Shown here: one piece after another, positions 25,114 through 34,062 of the stretch
Numbering within the stretch: the stretch's first letter is position 1
Layout: every line of letters begins with the position of its first letter
Assembly: GCF_046156265.1 (NCBI RefSeq)
Contig: NZ_JAWDIR010000011.1
Location: 1,116,001 to 1,180,000, forward strand
Length of the DNA stretch: 64,000 nucleotides
Reading direction: 5' to 3'
Origin: CAMDHY01 sp046156265
GTDB taxonomy: Bacteria > Pseudomonadota > Alphaproteobacteria > Rhizobiales > Segnochrobactraceae
Translations under genes and position numbers: made by a program
Notes under the pieces: model-generated
Database searches by the model: none
The model's input: only the letters and a program-made list of their open reading frames with translations
Told to the model about the DNA's origin: nothing

Positions 25114-25706
25114 CGCCCGGCGACCGCGTGCCACGGGCGCAGCTCGCCGCCGCCGGCGTCGGCGTGCTGGTGCTCGTTCTTGTGCTCGCGAGCGTCGCAT
25201 GGATGGGCACGACCGTCCTCGGCGCTCTCGACGTCGAGGCGACGACCAAGGCCGACATCCTGGAGACGCTGCGCCGCCGGCCGCTGCCGACGCGTGCAGC
25301 AGACGGCGGCATCGCCATTCCCCCGGAGACGGCCCGCCTTGCCGGCGAGACCGAGGCTGTCGCCGCCAACGGCCTGCAGGAGATCGTCACCCGTGCTGTC
25401 GAGGATGCGGGCGGCGATGTCGCCACTGCCGAGGTCGTGCGCATCGTCGACGGCATCGAGGCGACGCGGCGGATCGTCGTGTCGATTGCCTTCGAGGGCG
25501 ACATCGCGGCCGTGCAGCAAGCGCTGTTCACGCTCGAAAGCGGCGTGCCCTTCGCCGTCGTCGATGCGCTGACGCTGGTGCCGACGGAAGCGGGTGGCCG
25601 CGTCGACGACGAGCGCCTGCGGGTCGGGCTGGTGGTCTCGGGCTTCTGGCGCGCGCCGGCGCCGGCGACAGCCGAGTCGTCGACGGCGCCGGAGGGCGGC
25701 ACGTGA
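25110..25706 (+). CDS. gspM: Type II secretion protein GspM (GspM_b/PilO-like)
   Basis: A 198-aa bitopic membrane protein: short cytoplasmic N terminus, one membrane helix near residues 11-38 and a periplasmic ferredoxin-like domain with LQEIVTRAVEDAGGDVATAEVVR and VSIAFEGDIAAVQQALFTLE. This is the usual partner of GspL. The GTG start at 25110 overlaps the gspL stop by four bases, and its own stop overlaps the next GTG, so gspL-M-N are translationally coupled. Confidence 0.85.
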   Translation: MTPGDRVPRAQLAAAGVGVLVLVLVLASVAWMGTTVLGALDVEATTKADILETLRRRPLPTRAADGGIAIPPETARLAGETEAVAANGLQEIVTRAVEDAGGDVATAEVVRIVDGIEATRRIVVSIAFEGDIAAVQQALFTLESGVPFAVVDALTLVPTEAGGRVDDERLRVGLVVSGFWRAPAPATAESSTAPEGGT

Positions 25707-26248
25707 CGGTGGCGCGGTTCGTTCTCACCGCGCCGCTGCTGGCGCTTGCGCTCGCCGCGCTCTGCCCGACGAGCCCGGAGGCGCAGGCTCAGACCTTCGT
25801 GCTGGTCGACGCGACGGGCGAACCGATTCCCGAGATCGAGCCGCAGGCGGACGCGCCACGGCCGACGCCGTTCCCATGGCTCACCCTCGACCTGCTCGCG
25901 GCGACCCGCGACCGGCCGCTGTTCTCGCCGGATCGGCGCGGCGTCGAGCCGGAGCCGGAGGTGGTCGAGGAAGAGCCCGAGCCGGAGCCGGAGCCCGAAG
26001 TGGCCGACGTGCCGGACGCCACGCCGCCGCAGGTCCGCCTCGCCGGCGTCGTCATCAGCGGCACGCTTCGCATCGCCATGCTGCACGACGAGGTCGAGGA
26101 CGAGGTCGTGCGGCTGCGCGAAGGCCAGAGTTTCTCCGACTGGACGCTCGTCTCGGTGGCACCCCGTTCCGTCGTTTTCCGCCACGGCGCGCAGGAACAT
26201 ACCGTCGTGCTCTCGGCCGAGACCACCGACGACGACGAGGACTACTGA
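25703..26248 (+). CDS. gspN: GspC/GspN-like type II secretion periplasmic protein
   Basis: A 181-aa exported protein with N-terminal signal or anchor (to about residue 29), then the hallmark RDRPLFSPDRRG of GspC/GspN N-terminal regions in alphaproteobacteria. An acidic-proline tract rich in EPEPE and a compact beta domain (RLAGVVISGTLRIAMLHDE, VRLREGQSFSDWTLVSV) resembling the GspC homology region follow. There is no PDZ domain. It probably supplies the GspC function of linking the platform to the secretin, since no conventional gspC is present. The GTG at 25703 overlaps gspM by four bases. Confidence 0.75.
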   Translation: MTVARFVLTAPLLALALAALCPTSPEAQAQTFVLVDATGEPIPEIEPQADAPRPTPFPWLTLDLLAATRDRPLFSPDRRGVEPEPEVVEEEPEPEPEPEVADVPDATPPQVRLAGVVISGTLRIAMLHDEVEDEVVRLREGQSFSDWTLVSVAPRSVVFRHGAQEHTVVLSAETTDDDEDY

Positions 26249-26706
26249 TGGCGGCGCTGCGGGTGCTGTTTGCCGCCGCCTGGCTCGCCGGCGTCCTCGG
26301 GTCCGTCCCGGCCTTCGCGGAGGTCACCGTGACAGGTGATGCCCACGATCTCACCGTCGACGCGAGGGAGGCGGCCGTCGAGGACGTCATCGTCGCCGTC
26401 GCGGAGGCGGTGGGCAGCACCATCGAGCCGCCGGACGACATGCCGGAAGCGCTGGTCTCGGGTGTCTACCGCGGCAGCATCACCGAGGTCCTGAAGGCGC
26501 TCGCCCCCTCGGCCGACTTCTTCGTCGCCTGGCGGGACGGCGCGGTGGAGGTGCATTTCCTCGCGGAGGGGGAGAGGCCGAGCATCGCCGAGGCCTCGCC
26601 GGCCGAGCCGGCGGACGACACGGATGGTGGACCGTCCGAAGCGGTCTTGCCGGGGAAGCTCGGCGAGGGCGGAGGACCGCCCGCGCCGGCGCGTCGCATC
26701 TACTGA
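26248..26706 (+). CDS. Secreted secretin-N0/STN-like protein ending the gsp operon
   Basis: A 152-aa protein with a cleavable Sec signal ending near VPAFA (residue 24). The body TVDAREAAVEDVIVAVAEAVG through VSGVYRGSITEVLKALAPS to FFVAWRDGAVEVHFLAEG has the beta-alpha-beta-beta-alpha-beta order of secretin N0/TonB-receptor STN domains. A disordered Pro/Glu/Gly tail follows. Its ATG overlaps the stop of the preceding gene (TGATG), so it belongs to the gsp operon. A periplasmic partner that contacts the N0 ring of GspD or the GspC-like protein is plausible; this is inference and I know of no named family. Confidence 0.7.
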   Translation: MAALRVLFAAAWLAGVLGSVPAFAEVTVTGDAHDLTVDAREAAVEDVIVAVAEAVGSTIEPPDDMPEALVSGVYRGSITEVLKALAPSADFFVAWRDGAVEVHFLAEGERPSIAEASPAEPADDTDGGPSEAVLPGKLGEGGGPPAPARRIY

Positions 26707-26766
26707 AGCGATCGGCGGCCGTTGTGCGTCGGTCCGCCGGCCCGTGCCTGCACCCGACCGGCCGCC

Positions 26767-27633
26767 TCAGCCCCGGCCGCGCGCAGACGCCGCCGGCCGC
26801 ACCTGATGCTCGATCCAGTTCTTCAGCTCGATCGTGCGCGTATCGCGATCGAGCACGTCGCGGTCGAGGCCATAGCGCCAGGCGAGGTCGCGGCGGTCGG
26901 GCGCGGCGGCCAGCGTCCGCAGATCGGCGAGCATCGACGTCACCGCCTCGTCGTCGGCGGCCAGCCCCTCGGCGATGAGGATCGGCCGGTAGCGCTCGAT
27001 GACGCCGGCGACGTCGGTGAGCGAATATTCGGGGTGGTACTGCACGCCCCAGAACGTCCCGGCGCCATGCTGGATGGTGGCTGCCTGCACGTCCGAGACG
27101 GCGTTCGTCGCGGTCACCACCATGCCCGGCGGGCGCTCGCCGACCTCGTCCATGTGCACGGCCGGCGCGTCGAAGACGGCCGGCCGGCCGGCGTGGAGCG
27201 GATGGTCGGCCCCCTCGGCGGTGAGCGAGATCTTGCGGGCGAAGGCGACCTCGCGGCCCTTCGGGTTGATGCGCACGGTGCCGCCGGCCGCGACGGTCGC
27301 GACCTGCAGCCCCCAGCACGAGCCGAAGAAGGGCACCCCCGCCTCGAAGACGGCACGGGCGAACTCGACCTGCGCCACCGACGGCGGGTCCATCTTGTGG
27401 ACGTTGAGCGCCGAGCCGGTGATGGCGACGCCGTCATAGCCGGCGAGGCCGCCGGCATCGGGAATGTTGGCGCCGGGGTCGGCCGGCATGACAACGTCCA
27501 CCGTCGCGTCGGGCGCGATCTCGCCCAACACCGCCGCATAGGCCTGCGAGGGGGTAGAGCCGGTCAGGCGCGCGACCCGCTCACGGACTTCGGCGATGTT
27601 GCCGTCGGCGACCAGGAGGCGAAGCCGGGCCAT
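26767..27633 (-). CDS. Class I glutamine amidotransferase domain protein
   Basis: A 288-aa protein with a complete class I GATase fold: nucleophile C106 in FFGSCWGLQVA, then H200 and E202 in GVQYHPEY, giving the Cys-His-Glu triad. GMP-synthase-like single-domain GATases of this kind hydrolyse glutamine for a partner or cleave gamma-glutamyl compounds. About 60 residues follow the triad with helical content. It starts 11 bases after the stop of the upstream iron alcohol dehydrogenase gene, so the two form an operon, divergent from an RpiR regulator. The physiological substrate cannot be told. Confidence 0.85.
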   Translation of the reverse strand: MARLRLLVADGNIAEVRERVARLTGSTPSQAYAAVLGEIAPDATVDVVMPADPGANIPDAGGLAGYDGVAITGSALNVHKMDPPSVAQVEFARAVFEAGVPFFGSCWGLQVATVAAGGTVRINPKGREVAFARKISLTAEGADHPLHAGRPAVFDAPAVHMDEVGERPPGMVVTATNAVSDVQAATIQHGAGTFWGVQYHPEYSLTDVAGVIERYRPILIAEGLAADDEAVTSMLADLRTLAAAPDRRDLAWRYGLDRDVLDRDTRTIELKNWIEHQVRPAASARGRG

Positions 27634-27644
27634 CGGAATTCTCC

Positions 27645-28829
27645 TTATCCGACAGCGCCATGCAGCGCGTCGGTGATGAGCAGCTCGAAGTCGGCGGCGG
27701 TCATCGCGACGGGGTTGCTGCCCGTCGAGGGATCGCGCTCCGCCGCGGCGGCGAGCTCCTTCAGGCGGTCGTCACCGACGCCGAGATCGGCCAGCGTGTG
27801 CGGCACCCCGAGGTCGCTGCGGAGCTTCAGGAGCCAGGCCACGACGCCGTCGACACCTGCCGTCGGCAGCTGCAGGACGCGCGAGAGGATTTCCATGCGC
27901 GCCTCGATGGCCGGCCGGTTGTGGGCGACCACGTAGGGCAGCATCACCGCGTTCGTCAGGCCGTGGTGGGTGTCGTAGAAGGCGCCGACCGGATGCGAGA
28001 CCGAGTGGACCGCGCCGAGGCCCTTCTGGAAGGCGGTGGCGCCCATCGCCGCGGCGGCGAGCATCGCCGACCGCGCCTCGATGTCGGTGCCGTCGGCGGC
28101 GGCCTTCGGCAGGTAGTGGTCGATCAAGCGCAGGCCTTCCAGAGCGATGCCGTCGGCCATCGGGTGGAAACCGGGGGCGCAGTAGGCCTCGAGGCAGTGG
28201 GCGAGAGCGTCGAAACCCGTCCAGACGGTCAGGTTTCTCGGCAGGCCGATCGTCAGTTCCGGATCCGCGATCACCACCTTCGGCAGCATCAGAGGGTGGA
28301 AGATGATCTTCTTCTCGTGGGTCGTCTCGTTGGTGATGACGGTGGCGCGGCCGACTTCCGAGCCGGTGCCGGCCGTCGTCGGCACGGCAACGATCGGACG
28401 GATGCCGGCAGGATCGGCGCGCGTCCACCAGTCGCCGACGTCCTCGAAGTCCCACACGGGCCGGGTCTGGCCGGCCATGAAGGCGACCGTCTTGCCGACA
28501 TCGAGGCCCGAGCCGCCGCCGAAGGCGACGACGCCGTCGTAACCACCGGCCCGGAAGGCGGCGATGCCGTCGTCGAGGTTCTTCGAGGTCGGGTTGCCCT
28601 TCACCTCGGCGAACAGGCCGGGTGCGAGACCCGCGGCCTTCATGATCTCCATCGCGCGATGGGTGATCGGGGCGTTCTCGAGACCCTTGTCGGTGACGAG
28701 CAGCGGCTTGGCGATGCCGGCCGTCTTGCAGGCGTCCGCCAACTCGGCGATGCGGCCGGGCCCGAACAGCACGCGGGTCGGGTAGTTCCAGGATCCCTTG
28801 AGCGTGGGCAGGGCAGGGGGAACGGACAT
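27645..28829 (-). CDS. Iron-containing alcohol dehydrogenase
   Basis: A 394-aa type III (Fe-ADH) oxidoreductase. The NAD-binding GGGSGLDVGKTVA motif is near residue 100 and the metal ligands lie in the region TGFDALAHCLEAY and in HSVSHPVGAFYDTHHGLTNA. The ATG at 28829 (MSVPPALPTLKG) is chosen because GAGGG precedes it; an upstream in-frame stretch of 55 Arg/Pro-rich residues is not convincing. It is the first gene of a two-gene operon with the amidotransferase and faces the RpiR regulator across 157 bases. The aldehyde or alcohol substrate is unknown. Confidence 0.92.
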   Translation of the reverse strand: MSVPPALPTLKGSWNYPTRVLFGPGRIAELADACKTAGIAKPLLVTDKGLENAPITHRAMEIMKAAGLAPGLFAEVKGNPTSKNLDDGIAAFRAGGYDGVVAFGGGSGLDVGKTVAFMAGQTRPVWDFEDVGDWWTRADPAGIRPIVAVPTTAGTGSEVGRATVITNETTHEKKIIFHPLMLPKVVIADPELTIGLPRNLTVWTGFDALAHCLEAYCAPGFHPMADGIALEGLRLIDHYLPKAAADGTDIEARSAMLAAAAMGATAFQKGLGAVHSVSHPVGAFYDTHHGLTNAVMLPYVVAHNRPAIEARMEILSRVLQLPTAGVDGVVAWLLKLRSDLGVPHTLADLGVGDDRLKELAAAAERDPSTGSNPVAMTAADFELLITDALHGAVG

Positions 28830-28899
28830 GCGAGGGACCCTCGGGATCGAGACGGACTGAAGGACGAATCTGACGCGCCGCTGCGGCGCTCTGAATGCG

Positions 28900-28915
28900 G
28901 AAGGAACGTTCCTTC
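28900..28915. promoter_or_regulatory. 16-bp perfect palindrome in the Fe-ADH/RpiR divergent region
   Basis: GAAGGAACGTTCCTTC is a perfect dyad lying about 70 bases from each flanking start codon. Divergently encoded RpiR-type regulators commonly bind such dyads to control themselves and the neighbouring operon. It is the strongest symmetric element in the gap. Confidence 0.5.
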
Positions 28916-28986
28916 GGCGGCGAGATGGAGTCAATATGGATCGATTGATCCGGCCTGCGGCACAGGGTCGGGGAGGGGACGTCCAC

Positions 28987-29859
28987 ATGCTCACGTCAGC
29001 GCCGCAGGGCTCCGTCGCCGACCGGCTCGAGGCGGTCCTGCCGCACCTCGCCTCCCAGGAGCGTCGCGCCGCGCTGCACCTGCGGGCGCACTATCCCGTG
29101 GCCGGGCTCGATTCGCTGGCGCGGGTGGCGCGGGCGGCCGGCGTCAGCCCGCAGACGGTGCTGCGCCTCACCGCCCGCCTCGGCTTCGAGGGCTACCGCG
29201 ACCTGCAGGACGCGCTCCGGCGCGAACTCGCTACCGGCGCCCAGACGCCGCTCGCCCGCCTTGCCGCGACCGGGCCGGTGGCGGCGGACAGCGACTGGCT
29301 CGACGCCTTCGGGCGGCAGGTCTGCCGCAATGTCGAGGGCACCTTCGGCGGCGTGCTGCGCACCGAGTTCGAGGCGGCCGCGGTGGCGCTCGCCGACCGC
29401 AAGCGCACGGTCGCGGTCATCGGCGGTCGCTTCACGCACTCGCTCGCCGGGCTGCTGGTGCGGCACCTGTCGATCGTCCGCGAGGACGTGCACGAGATCA
29501 CCGGCCCGACGGTCGCCTGGTCGGACCGGCTGATCGACGTCGGCCGGCGCACGGTTATCGTCGCCTACGACATCCGCCGCTACCAGGCCGACGTGCTGCG
29601 CTTCCTCGCCGCCGCCGCCGACCAGCGCGCCACCATCGTGCTGTTCACCGACGATCCGATGGCGCCCGGCTGCCGGTTCGCCTCGCACTCCCTGATCGCC
29701 CCCGTGAAGAGCCGCGGCGCCTGGGATTCCCTCTCGGCGCTGCTGGCGCTGTCCGAGGCGCTGATGGCGCGCACCACCGACCTGATCGGCGAGGAGGCGG
29801 CGGAGCGGCTGGCGCGCCTCGAGCAGCTGCGGGCGCGGATGATCGACCCGACGCTGTGA
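28987..29859 (+). CDS. MurR/RpiR family transcriptional regulator
   Basis: A 290-aa regulator with an N-terminal RpiR helix-turn-helix (SLARVARAAGVSPQTVLRLT, then GFEGYRDLQDALRRE) and a C-terminal SIS domain (about residues 110-260) with VAVIGGRFTHSLAGLL and a later TDDPMAPG stretch. SIS domains bind phosphosugars or related ligands as inducers. The ATG at 28987 has GGAGGGGAC at good spacing; the in-frame ATG at 28936 lacks an RBS. It is divergent from the Fe-ADH/amidotransferase operon, which it probably controls. Confidence 0.9.
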   Translation: MLTSAPQGSVADRLEAVLPHLASQERRAALHLRAHYPVAGLDSLARVARAAGVSPQTVLRLTARLGFEGYRDLQDALRRELATGAQTPLARLAATGPVAADSDWLDAFGRQVCRNVEGTFGGVLRTEFEAAAVALADRKRTVAVIGGRFTHSLAGLLVRHLSIVREDVHEITGPTVAWSDRLIDVGRRTVIVAYDIRRYQADVLRFLAAAADQRATIVLFTDDPMAPGCRFASHSLIAPVKSRGAWDSLSALLALSEALMARTTDLIGEEAAERLARLEQLRARMIDPTL

Positions 29860-29863
29860 GGCG

Positions 29864-30784
29864 TCAGGAGAGCCCCGCCCAGGCAGCGGCCTCCCGCCAG
29901 AGCGCCATCGAGCCGCGCCGGGCCGGCCGGTCGAGGTCGAGCCAGGGTTTCTGGGCGCCGGGATAGTGCAGGATGCGGACGTGCGCGAGGATGCCGTCGG
30001 CGGCCGGCTGCGGCAGGCGCTTCAGGTAGCTCTCGTGGAAGTTCCAGGCAGCCTCGATCAGGGCGAGCGTGCCCGGCCGCCTGGCGAAGAACGCCGTCAG
30101 GTGCGACTGCTCGTTGACGCACACGATCCGTGAGGCGTGATCGACGAGCGCGCGGCGGAAATCGTCGTCGAGCACCGGCCGGCGCAGCAGCATCACGCCG
30201 CTGTTGAGGCGGCTCGGCAGCGGCGCCGTCCCCGTCACCAGTCCTTCGAGTCGCTCGGCGAGGATCGCCGGCGGCACGGGGCCTGCCTCCTCGCGGGCGA
30301 GCGAGCGGGAAAACTGCGGCCCACCGACGACGTGGGCATCCGGCGCGCGGATCAGCAGCGGCTCGACGGGCCCGAGCGCGATCATGTCGGCGTCGAGGAA
30401 GAGCATCTGGTCGACGCCGGCGGGCTGGAAGACCGCCCACTTCAGGAACGTGCCGCGGTTCCAGTCGGCCCGCTCCGGCCGGCGGACGCGCTCGGCGGCG
30501 AGGCGCTCGAGTTCCTCCGCGAACCCCCCGGTGACGAGGAAGAAGCGGTCCGTCGCCGCCCGCACGAAGGGGTCGTCGAGAAGCGTCGCGTCGGTCGAAT
30601 AGACGAAGATCGGCAGGTCAGTGAGGGTGCCGGCCTTGGCGAGCGAGGCGAGCATGACCTTGAAGGGCAGGCGGTAGCCGGCGTCGAAGGCGAAGGCGAG
30701 CGCCGTCGAGGGTGTGGTCGGCGCGGGCTCAATGCCCGGCGGCTCCGGCAGCAGGCCGTCCCGGACGAGGGTTGCGATCGACAA
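29864..30784 (-). CDS. GT8-like glycosyltransferase
   Basis: A 306-aa soluble protein with nucleotide-sugar transferase features: an N-terminal ALAFAFDAGYRLPFKVMLAS strand-helix, the DxD metal motif in MLFLDADMIALGP, an acceptor segment LPSRLNSGVMLLRR and a C-terminal HYPGAQKPW close to the GT8 HxxGxxKPW motif. That combination supports GT8 membership. The start is most likely TTG at 30784 (MSIATLVRDG) with GAGG upstream, since no ATG fits and the longer frame is Arg/Ser-rich. It follows phaZ on the same strand with a 25-base gap. The acceptor is unknown. Confidence 0.8.
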   Translation of the reverse strand: MSIATLVRDGLLPEPPGIEPAPTTPSTALAFAFDAGYRLPFKVMLASLAKAGTLTDLPIFVYSTDATLLDDPFVRAATDRFFLVTGGFAEELERLAAERVRRPERADWNRGTFLKWAVFQPAGVDQMLFLDADMIALGPVEPLLIRAPDAHVVGGPQFSRSLAREEAGPVPPAILAERLEGLVTGTAPLPSRLNSGVMLLRRPVLDDDFRRALVDHASRIVCVNEQSHLTAFFARRPGTLALIEAAWNFHESYLKRLPQPAADGILAHVRILHYPGAQKPWLDLDRPARRGSMALWREAAAWAGLS

Positions 30785-30809
30785 GGGAGGGCCTCGCGCT
30801 CGGGCGGCG

Positions 30810-32027
30810 TCAGTCGCTCGATAGCACGAGGTTGCGGACGAGCGGATAGATCTGCCCGGCCCATCGCCGCCCGCTGAACACGCCGTAGTGGCCGACGCCC
30901 GCCTGCAAATGGTGGCGCTTGCGATAGGGGCGCAGGCTCGAACAGAGGTCGTGGGCGGCAAGCGTCTGGCCGACGGAGCAGATGTCGTCGCGCTCGCCTT
31001 CGACCGTCAAAAGCGCCGTGCGCCGGATCGCCTTCGGGTCGACGCGCCGGCCACGCCACTCGAGCGTGCCCTTCGCGAGGGCCGCGTCCTGGAACACGAG
31101 CTTCACCGTCTCGAGAAAGAACTCCGCAGCGAGGTCGAGGACGGCGAAGTACTCGTCGTAGAAGGCGCGCACCTGCTCGACCTTCTCGGTGTCGCCGGCC
31201 ACCATCCGGTGGAACAGGTCGACATGCGCGTTGAGGTGGCGATCGGCGTTCATGCTCATGAACGCCGTCAGCTGCACGAAGCCCGGATAGACCCGCCGGC
31301 CCGCCCCCTGGTGGCAGGCCGGCACGGTGGCGATGAGATTGCGCTCGAACCACTCGATCGGCTTGCCGGTGGCGAGCTTGTTCACCTCCGACGGGCTAAC
31401 GCGGGTGTCGACCGGCCCGGCCATCAGGGTCATCGAGCGTGGCTGCGCCGGGTTGTCGTCCTCGGCCATGACGGCCACGGCCGCGAGCGCATGCACGCAC
31501 GGCTGGCAGACGGCGATGAGATGGGCACCGGGACCGATCGCCTCGAGGAAGCCGATGACATGGTCGACATACTCGTCAAAGCCGAAGGGACCCGCCGACA
31601 ACGGCACGTCGCGGGCGTTGTGCCAGTCGGTGACGTAGACGTCGTTGTCGGGCAGCAGCACCTCGATGGTGTTACGCAACAGCGTCGCGAAGTGGCCCGA
31701 CAGCGGCGCGACCACGAGCATGCGCGGCTGCGGCGTGTCGACGTCCTTGGCGAAGTGCAGCAGCGTCGCGAACGGCGTGCGGGCGGCGACCTCCTCGGTG
31801 ACCGGCACCGTGCGGTTGCCGACGGTGGTGGCCGCGATGCCGAAGGCCGGGCGGGTGTGGGTGACGCGTGTCTGGGCGAACAGCTCGCAGGCGGCGATGG
31901 CGTTTGCGACGGGCAGGAGGTTCGCCCACGCGCCCCACGGCCCACGCATCGAGGCGGCAGCGAGCGCCGCCGAGGCGCGCAGCGGACGCAGGGCGTCGCT
32001 GCGTGCCTGATAGGACTGGTAGATCAT
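30810..32027 (-). CDS. phaZ: Intracellular polyhydroxyalkanoate depolymerase
   Basis: Degrades native PHA granules to release hydroxyacids. The 405-aa alpha/beta-hydrolase starts MIYQSYQARSD, typical of the PhaZa group. The nucleophile elbow is VCQPC with C174 instead of Ser, the known hallmark of these depolymerases. Asp in ERDDICS and His in GVGHYGVFSG complete a triad. No signal peptide, consistent with the cytoplasm. ATG at 32027 is clear. A glycosyltransferase gene follows on the same strand. Confidence 0.95.
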   Translation of the reverse strand: MIYQSYQARSDALRPLRASAALAAASMRGPWGAWANLLPVANAIAACELFAQTRVTHTRPAFGIAATTVGNRTVPVTEEVAARTPFATLLHFAKDVDTPQPRMLVVAPLSGHFATLLRNTIEVLLPDNDVYVTDWHNARDVPLSAGPFGFDEYVDHVIGFLEAIGPGAHLIAVCQPCVHALAAVAVMAEDDNPAQPRSMTLMAGPVDTRVSPSEVNKLATGKPIEWFERNLIATVPACHQGAGRRVYPGFVQLTAFMSMNADRHLNAHVDLFHRMVAGDTEKVEQVRAFYDEYFAVLDLAAEFFLETVKLVFQDAALAKGTLEWRGRRVDPKAIRRTALLTVEGERDDICSVGQTLAAHDLCSSLRPYRKRHHLQAGVGHYGVFSGRRWAGQIYPLVRNLVLSSD

Positions 32028-32216
32028 CCCCGCGGCCCCCGTGCCGGCGGCACGATGTCCCTGCCGCCCGGCACGGGAAGGCTAGTGCATATTCTGCTGC
32101 AGTGCGAGATAGTCGTTGCGACGGCGGGACCGGCGCGGCGCTTGCATCGGCCGGTCCGCGACGGGGCCTCGGTACGGCCAAATCGGCACCGACGTCGGCG
32201 AGGGGGCATGCGGGCT

Positions 32217-32873
32217 ATGGCGAAGGCCACGCTGACGATCAGCAGCAAGAACTACTCATCCTGGTCGCTCCGCGGCTGGCTGATCTGCCGGATGGCGGGC
32301 CTCGACTTTGACGAGATCCTGCAGGGCCACGACGACCCGTCGACGCGGGCGGAACTGCTGCTGCTGTCGCCGTCCTTCCTGGTGCCATGCCTGCGCCACG
32401 AGGGCATCACCGTCTGGGACACGCTGGCGATCGCCGAGTACCTCAACGAGCGCTTCCCGGGCTCGCCACTGCTGCCGAAGGATCTCGCCGCGCGGACGCG
32501 CTGCCGCTCGATCTGCGGCGAGATGCACTCGGGCTTCTCTGCGCTGCGCTCGGCGCTGCCGATGAACATCAAGGCCCACCACAAGGGCTTCAAGGTCTGG
32601 GCCGGCGCCCAGGCCGACGTCGACCGCATCGTGGCGATCTGGCGGGAATGCCTCGACACCCACGGCGGGCCGTTCCTGTTCGGCGCGGCGCCGTCGCTGG
32701 CGGACGCCATGTACGCGCCGGTCTGCTTCCGCTTCTCGACCTACGACGTGAAGCTCGACAAGGCCTGCAAGGCCTATGTCGCGCGTATCCTGGCGCTGCC
32801 GGACGTCGTCGCGTGGGCCGAGGCCGCGAAGCTGGAGCCGGACGAACTGGAAGAACTCGACGTCGAGTTCTGA
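32217..32873 (+). CDS. Glutathione S-transferase family protein
   Basis: A 218-aa GST. The N-terminal thioredoxin-like half opens with SSKNYSSWSLRGW, a glutathione-site serine pattern, and contains VPCLRHEGITVWDTLAIAEYL, the cis-Pro and GSH gamma-Glu binding segment. The C-terminal helical half carries the ADAMYAPVCFRF N-cap region. Of two nearby in-frame ATGs, 32217 is favoured because GAGGGGG lies at workable distance; the one at 32208 is too near it. Substrate unknown. The gene stands alone, divergent from phaZ. Confidence 0.9.
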   Translation: MAKATLTISSKNYSSWSLRGWLICRMAGLDFDEILQGHDDPSTRAELLLLSPSFLVPCLRHEGITVWDTLAIAEYLNERFPGSPLLPKDLAARTRCRSICGEMHSGFSALRSALPMNIKAHHKGFKVWAGAQADVDRIVAIWRECLDTHGGPFLFGAAPSLADAMYAPVCFRFSTYDVKLDKACKAYVARILALPDVVAWAEAAKLEPDELEELDVEF

Positions 32874-32880
32874 GCCGGCC

Positions 32881-34062
32881 TCAGGCGGTGGGGGTCGTCC
32901 AGCCGATCTCGGCGAGGATCTCGTCCGTGTGGGCGCCGAGCGCCGGGCTGCCGCGCGGCGCCACCTGGCCGACGCCGTCGAGGATGACGGGCGTGCGCAC
33001 GCCGGGGATGGTGCCGCCGGCCGCAGCTTCGTCGGCGAGGCTCACCTGCATGCCGCGATGGCGCACCTGCGGATCGTCGAAGACGTCGGCCACCGAGTTG
33101 ATCGGGCCGGCAGGCACACCGGCGGCCTCCAGTCCGGCGAGCAACGCGTCGCGCGTCCACGGAGCGATGAGCTCGGCGACGATCGGCACCAGCCGCTCGC
33201 GGTTGGAGACGCGGCCGGGGTTGGTGCGGAAGTCGGGCTCGTCGGCGAGCTCTGGTCGGCCGAGCAGCCCGCAGAGCTTGCGGAACTGCCCGTCGTTGCC
33301 GACGGCGACGACGAGGTGGCCGTCCGCGACCGCGAACACTTGGTAGGGCACGAGGTTCGGGTGGGCGTTACCGAGCCGGCGCGGCGCCTTGCCGGAGGCG
33401 AGGTAGTTCATCGCCTGGTTCGCGAGCACGGCCGTCTGGGTGTCGAGCAGGCTCATGTCGACATGGCCGCCTTCGCCCGTTACCGCCCGGCGCTGCAGGG
33501 CGGCGAGGATGCCGACGACGGAATAGACGCCGGTGAAGATGTCGGCGACCGCGACGCCCACCTTCATCGGCTCGCCGTCAGGCGCGCCGGTGAGGTCCAT
33601 CAAACCGCCCATCGCCTGGATCATGTAGTCGTAGCCTGCCCGCTTGGCGTAGGGCCCGTCCTGGCCGAAACCGGTGATCGAGCAATAGATCAGCCGCGGG
33701 TTGATCGCCTTCAGAGAGGCGTAGTCGAGCCCGAAGCGGGCGAGGCCGCCGACCTTGAAGTTCTCGATCAGCACGTCCGCCTGCGCCGCGAGACGGCGGA
33801 CGATCTCGCGACCCTCGTCGGTCTCGAAATCGACGGCGATCGAGCGCTTGCCGCGGTTCGTCGAATGGAAATACGCGGCGCCGAGATCGCCATCGGTGCC
33901 CGCGACGAAGGGCGGGCCCCAGGTGCGCGTGTCGTCGCCGACGTCCGGGCGCTCCACCTTGACGACGTCGGCGCCGAGGTCGGCGAGCGTCTGCCCGGCC
34001 CAGGGCCCGGCGAGGATCCGGGCGAGCTCGAGAACGCGGAGGCCGGCGAGGGGTGGCGTCAT
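32881..34062 (-). CDS. CaiB/BaiF family CoA transferase (class III)
   Basis: A 393-aa formyl-CoA transferase-type enzyme that moves CoA between acyl-CoA and an acid. The N terminus GLRVLELARILAGPWAGQ and ADLGADVVKVERP are standard, and the catalytic Asp is D174 in GVAVADIFTG. The ATG at 34062 (MTPPLAG) has GAGGAAGAG upstream, better than the ATG at 34092. A glutaryl-CoA dehydrogenase lies 4 kb away on the same strand; a glutarate or succinyl-CoA role is possible but not shown by sequence. Confidence 0.92.
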   Translation of the reverse strand: MTPPLAGLRVLELARILAGPWAGQTLADLGADVVKVERPDVGDDTRTWGPPFVAGTDGDLGAAYFHSTNRGKRSIAVDFETDEGREIVRRLAAQADVLIENFKVGGLARFGLDYASLKAINPRLIYCSITGFGQDGPYAKRAGYDYMIQAMGGLMDLTGAPDGEPMKVGVAVADIFTGVYSVVGILAALQRRAVTGEGGHVDMSLLDTQTAVLANQAMNYLASGKAPRRLGNAHPNLVPYQVFAVADGHLVVAVGNDGQFRKLCGLLGRPELADEPDFRTNPGRVSNRERLVPIVAELIAPWTRDALLAGLEAAGVPAGPINSVADVFDDPQVRHRGMQVSLADEAAAGGTIPGVRTPVILDGVGQVAPRGSPALGAHTDEILAEIGWTTPTA

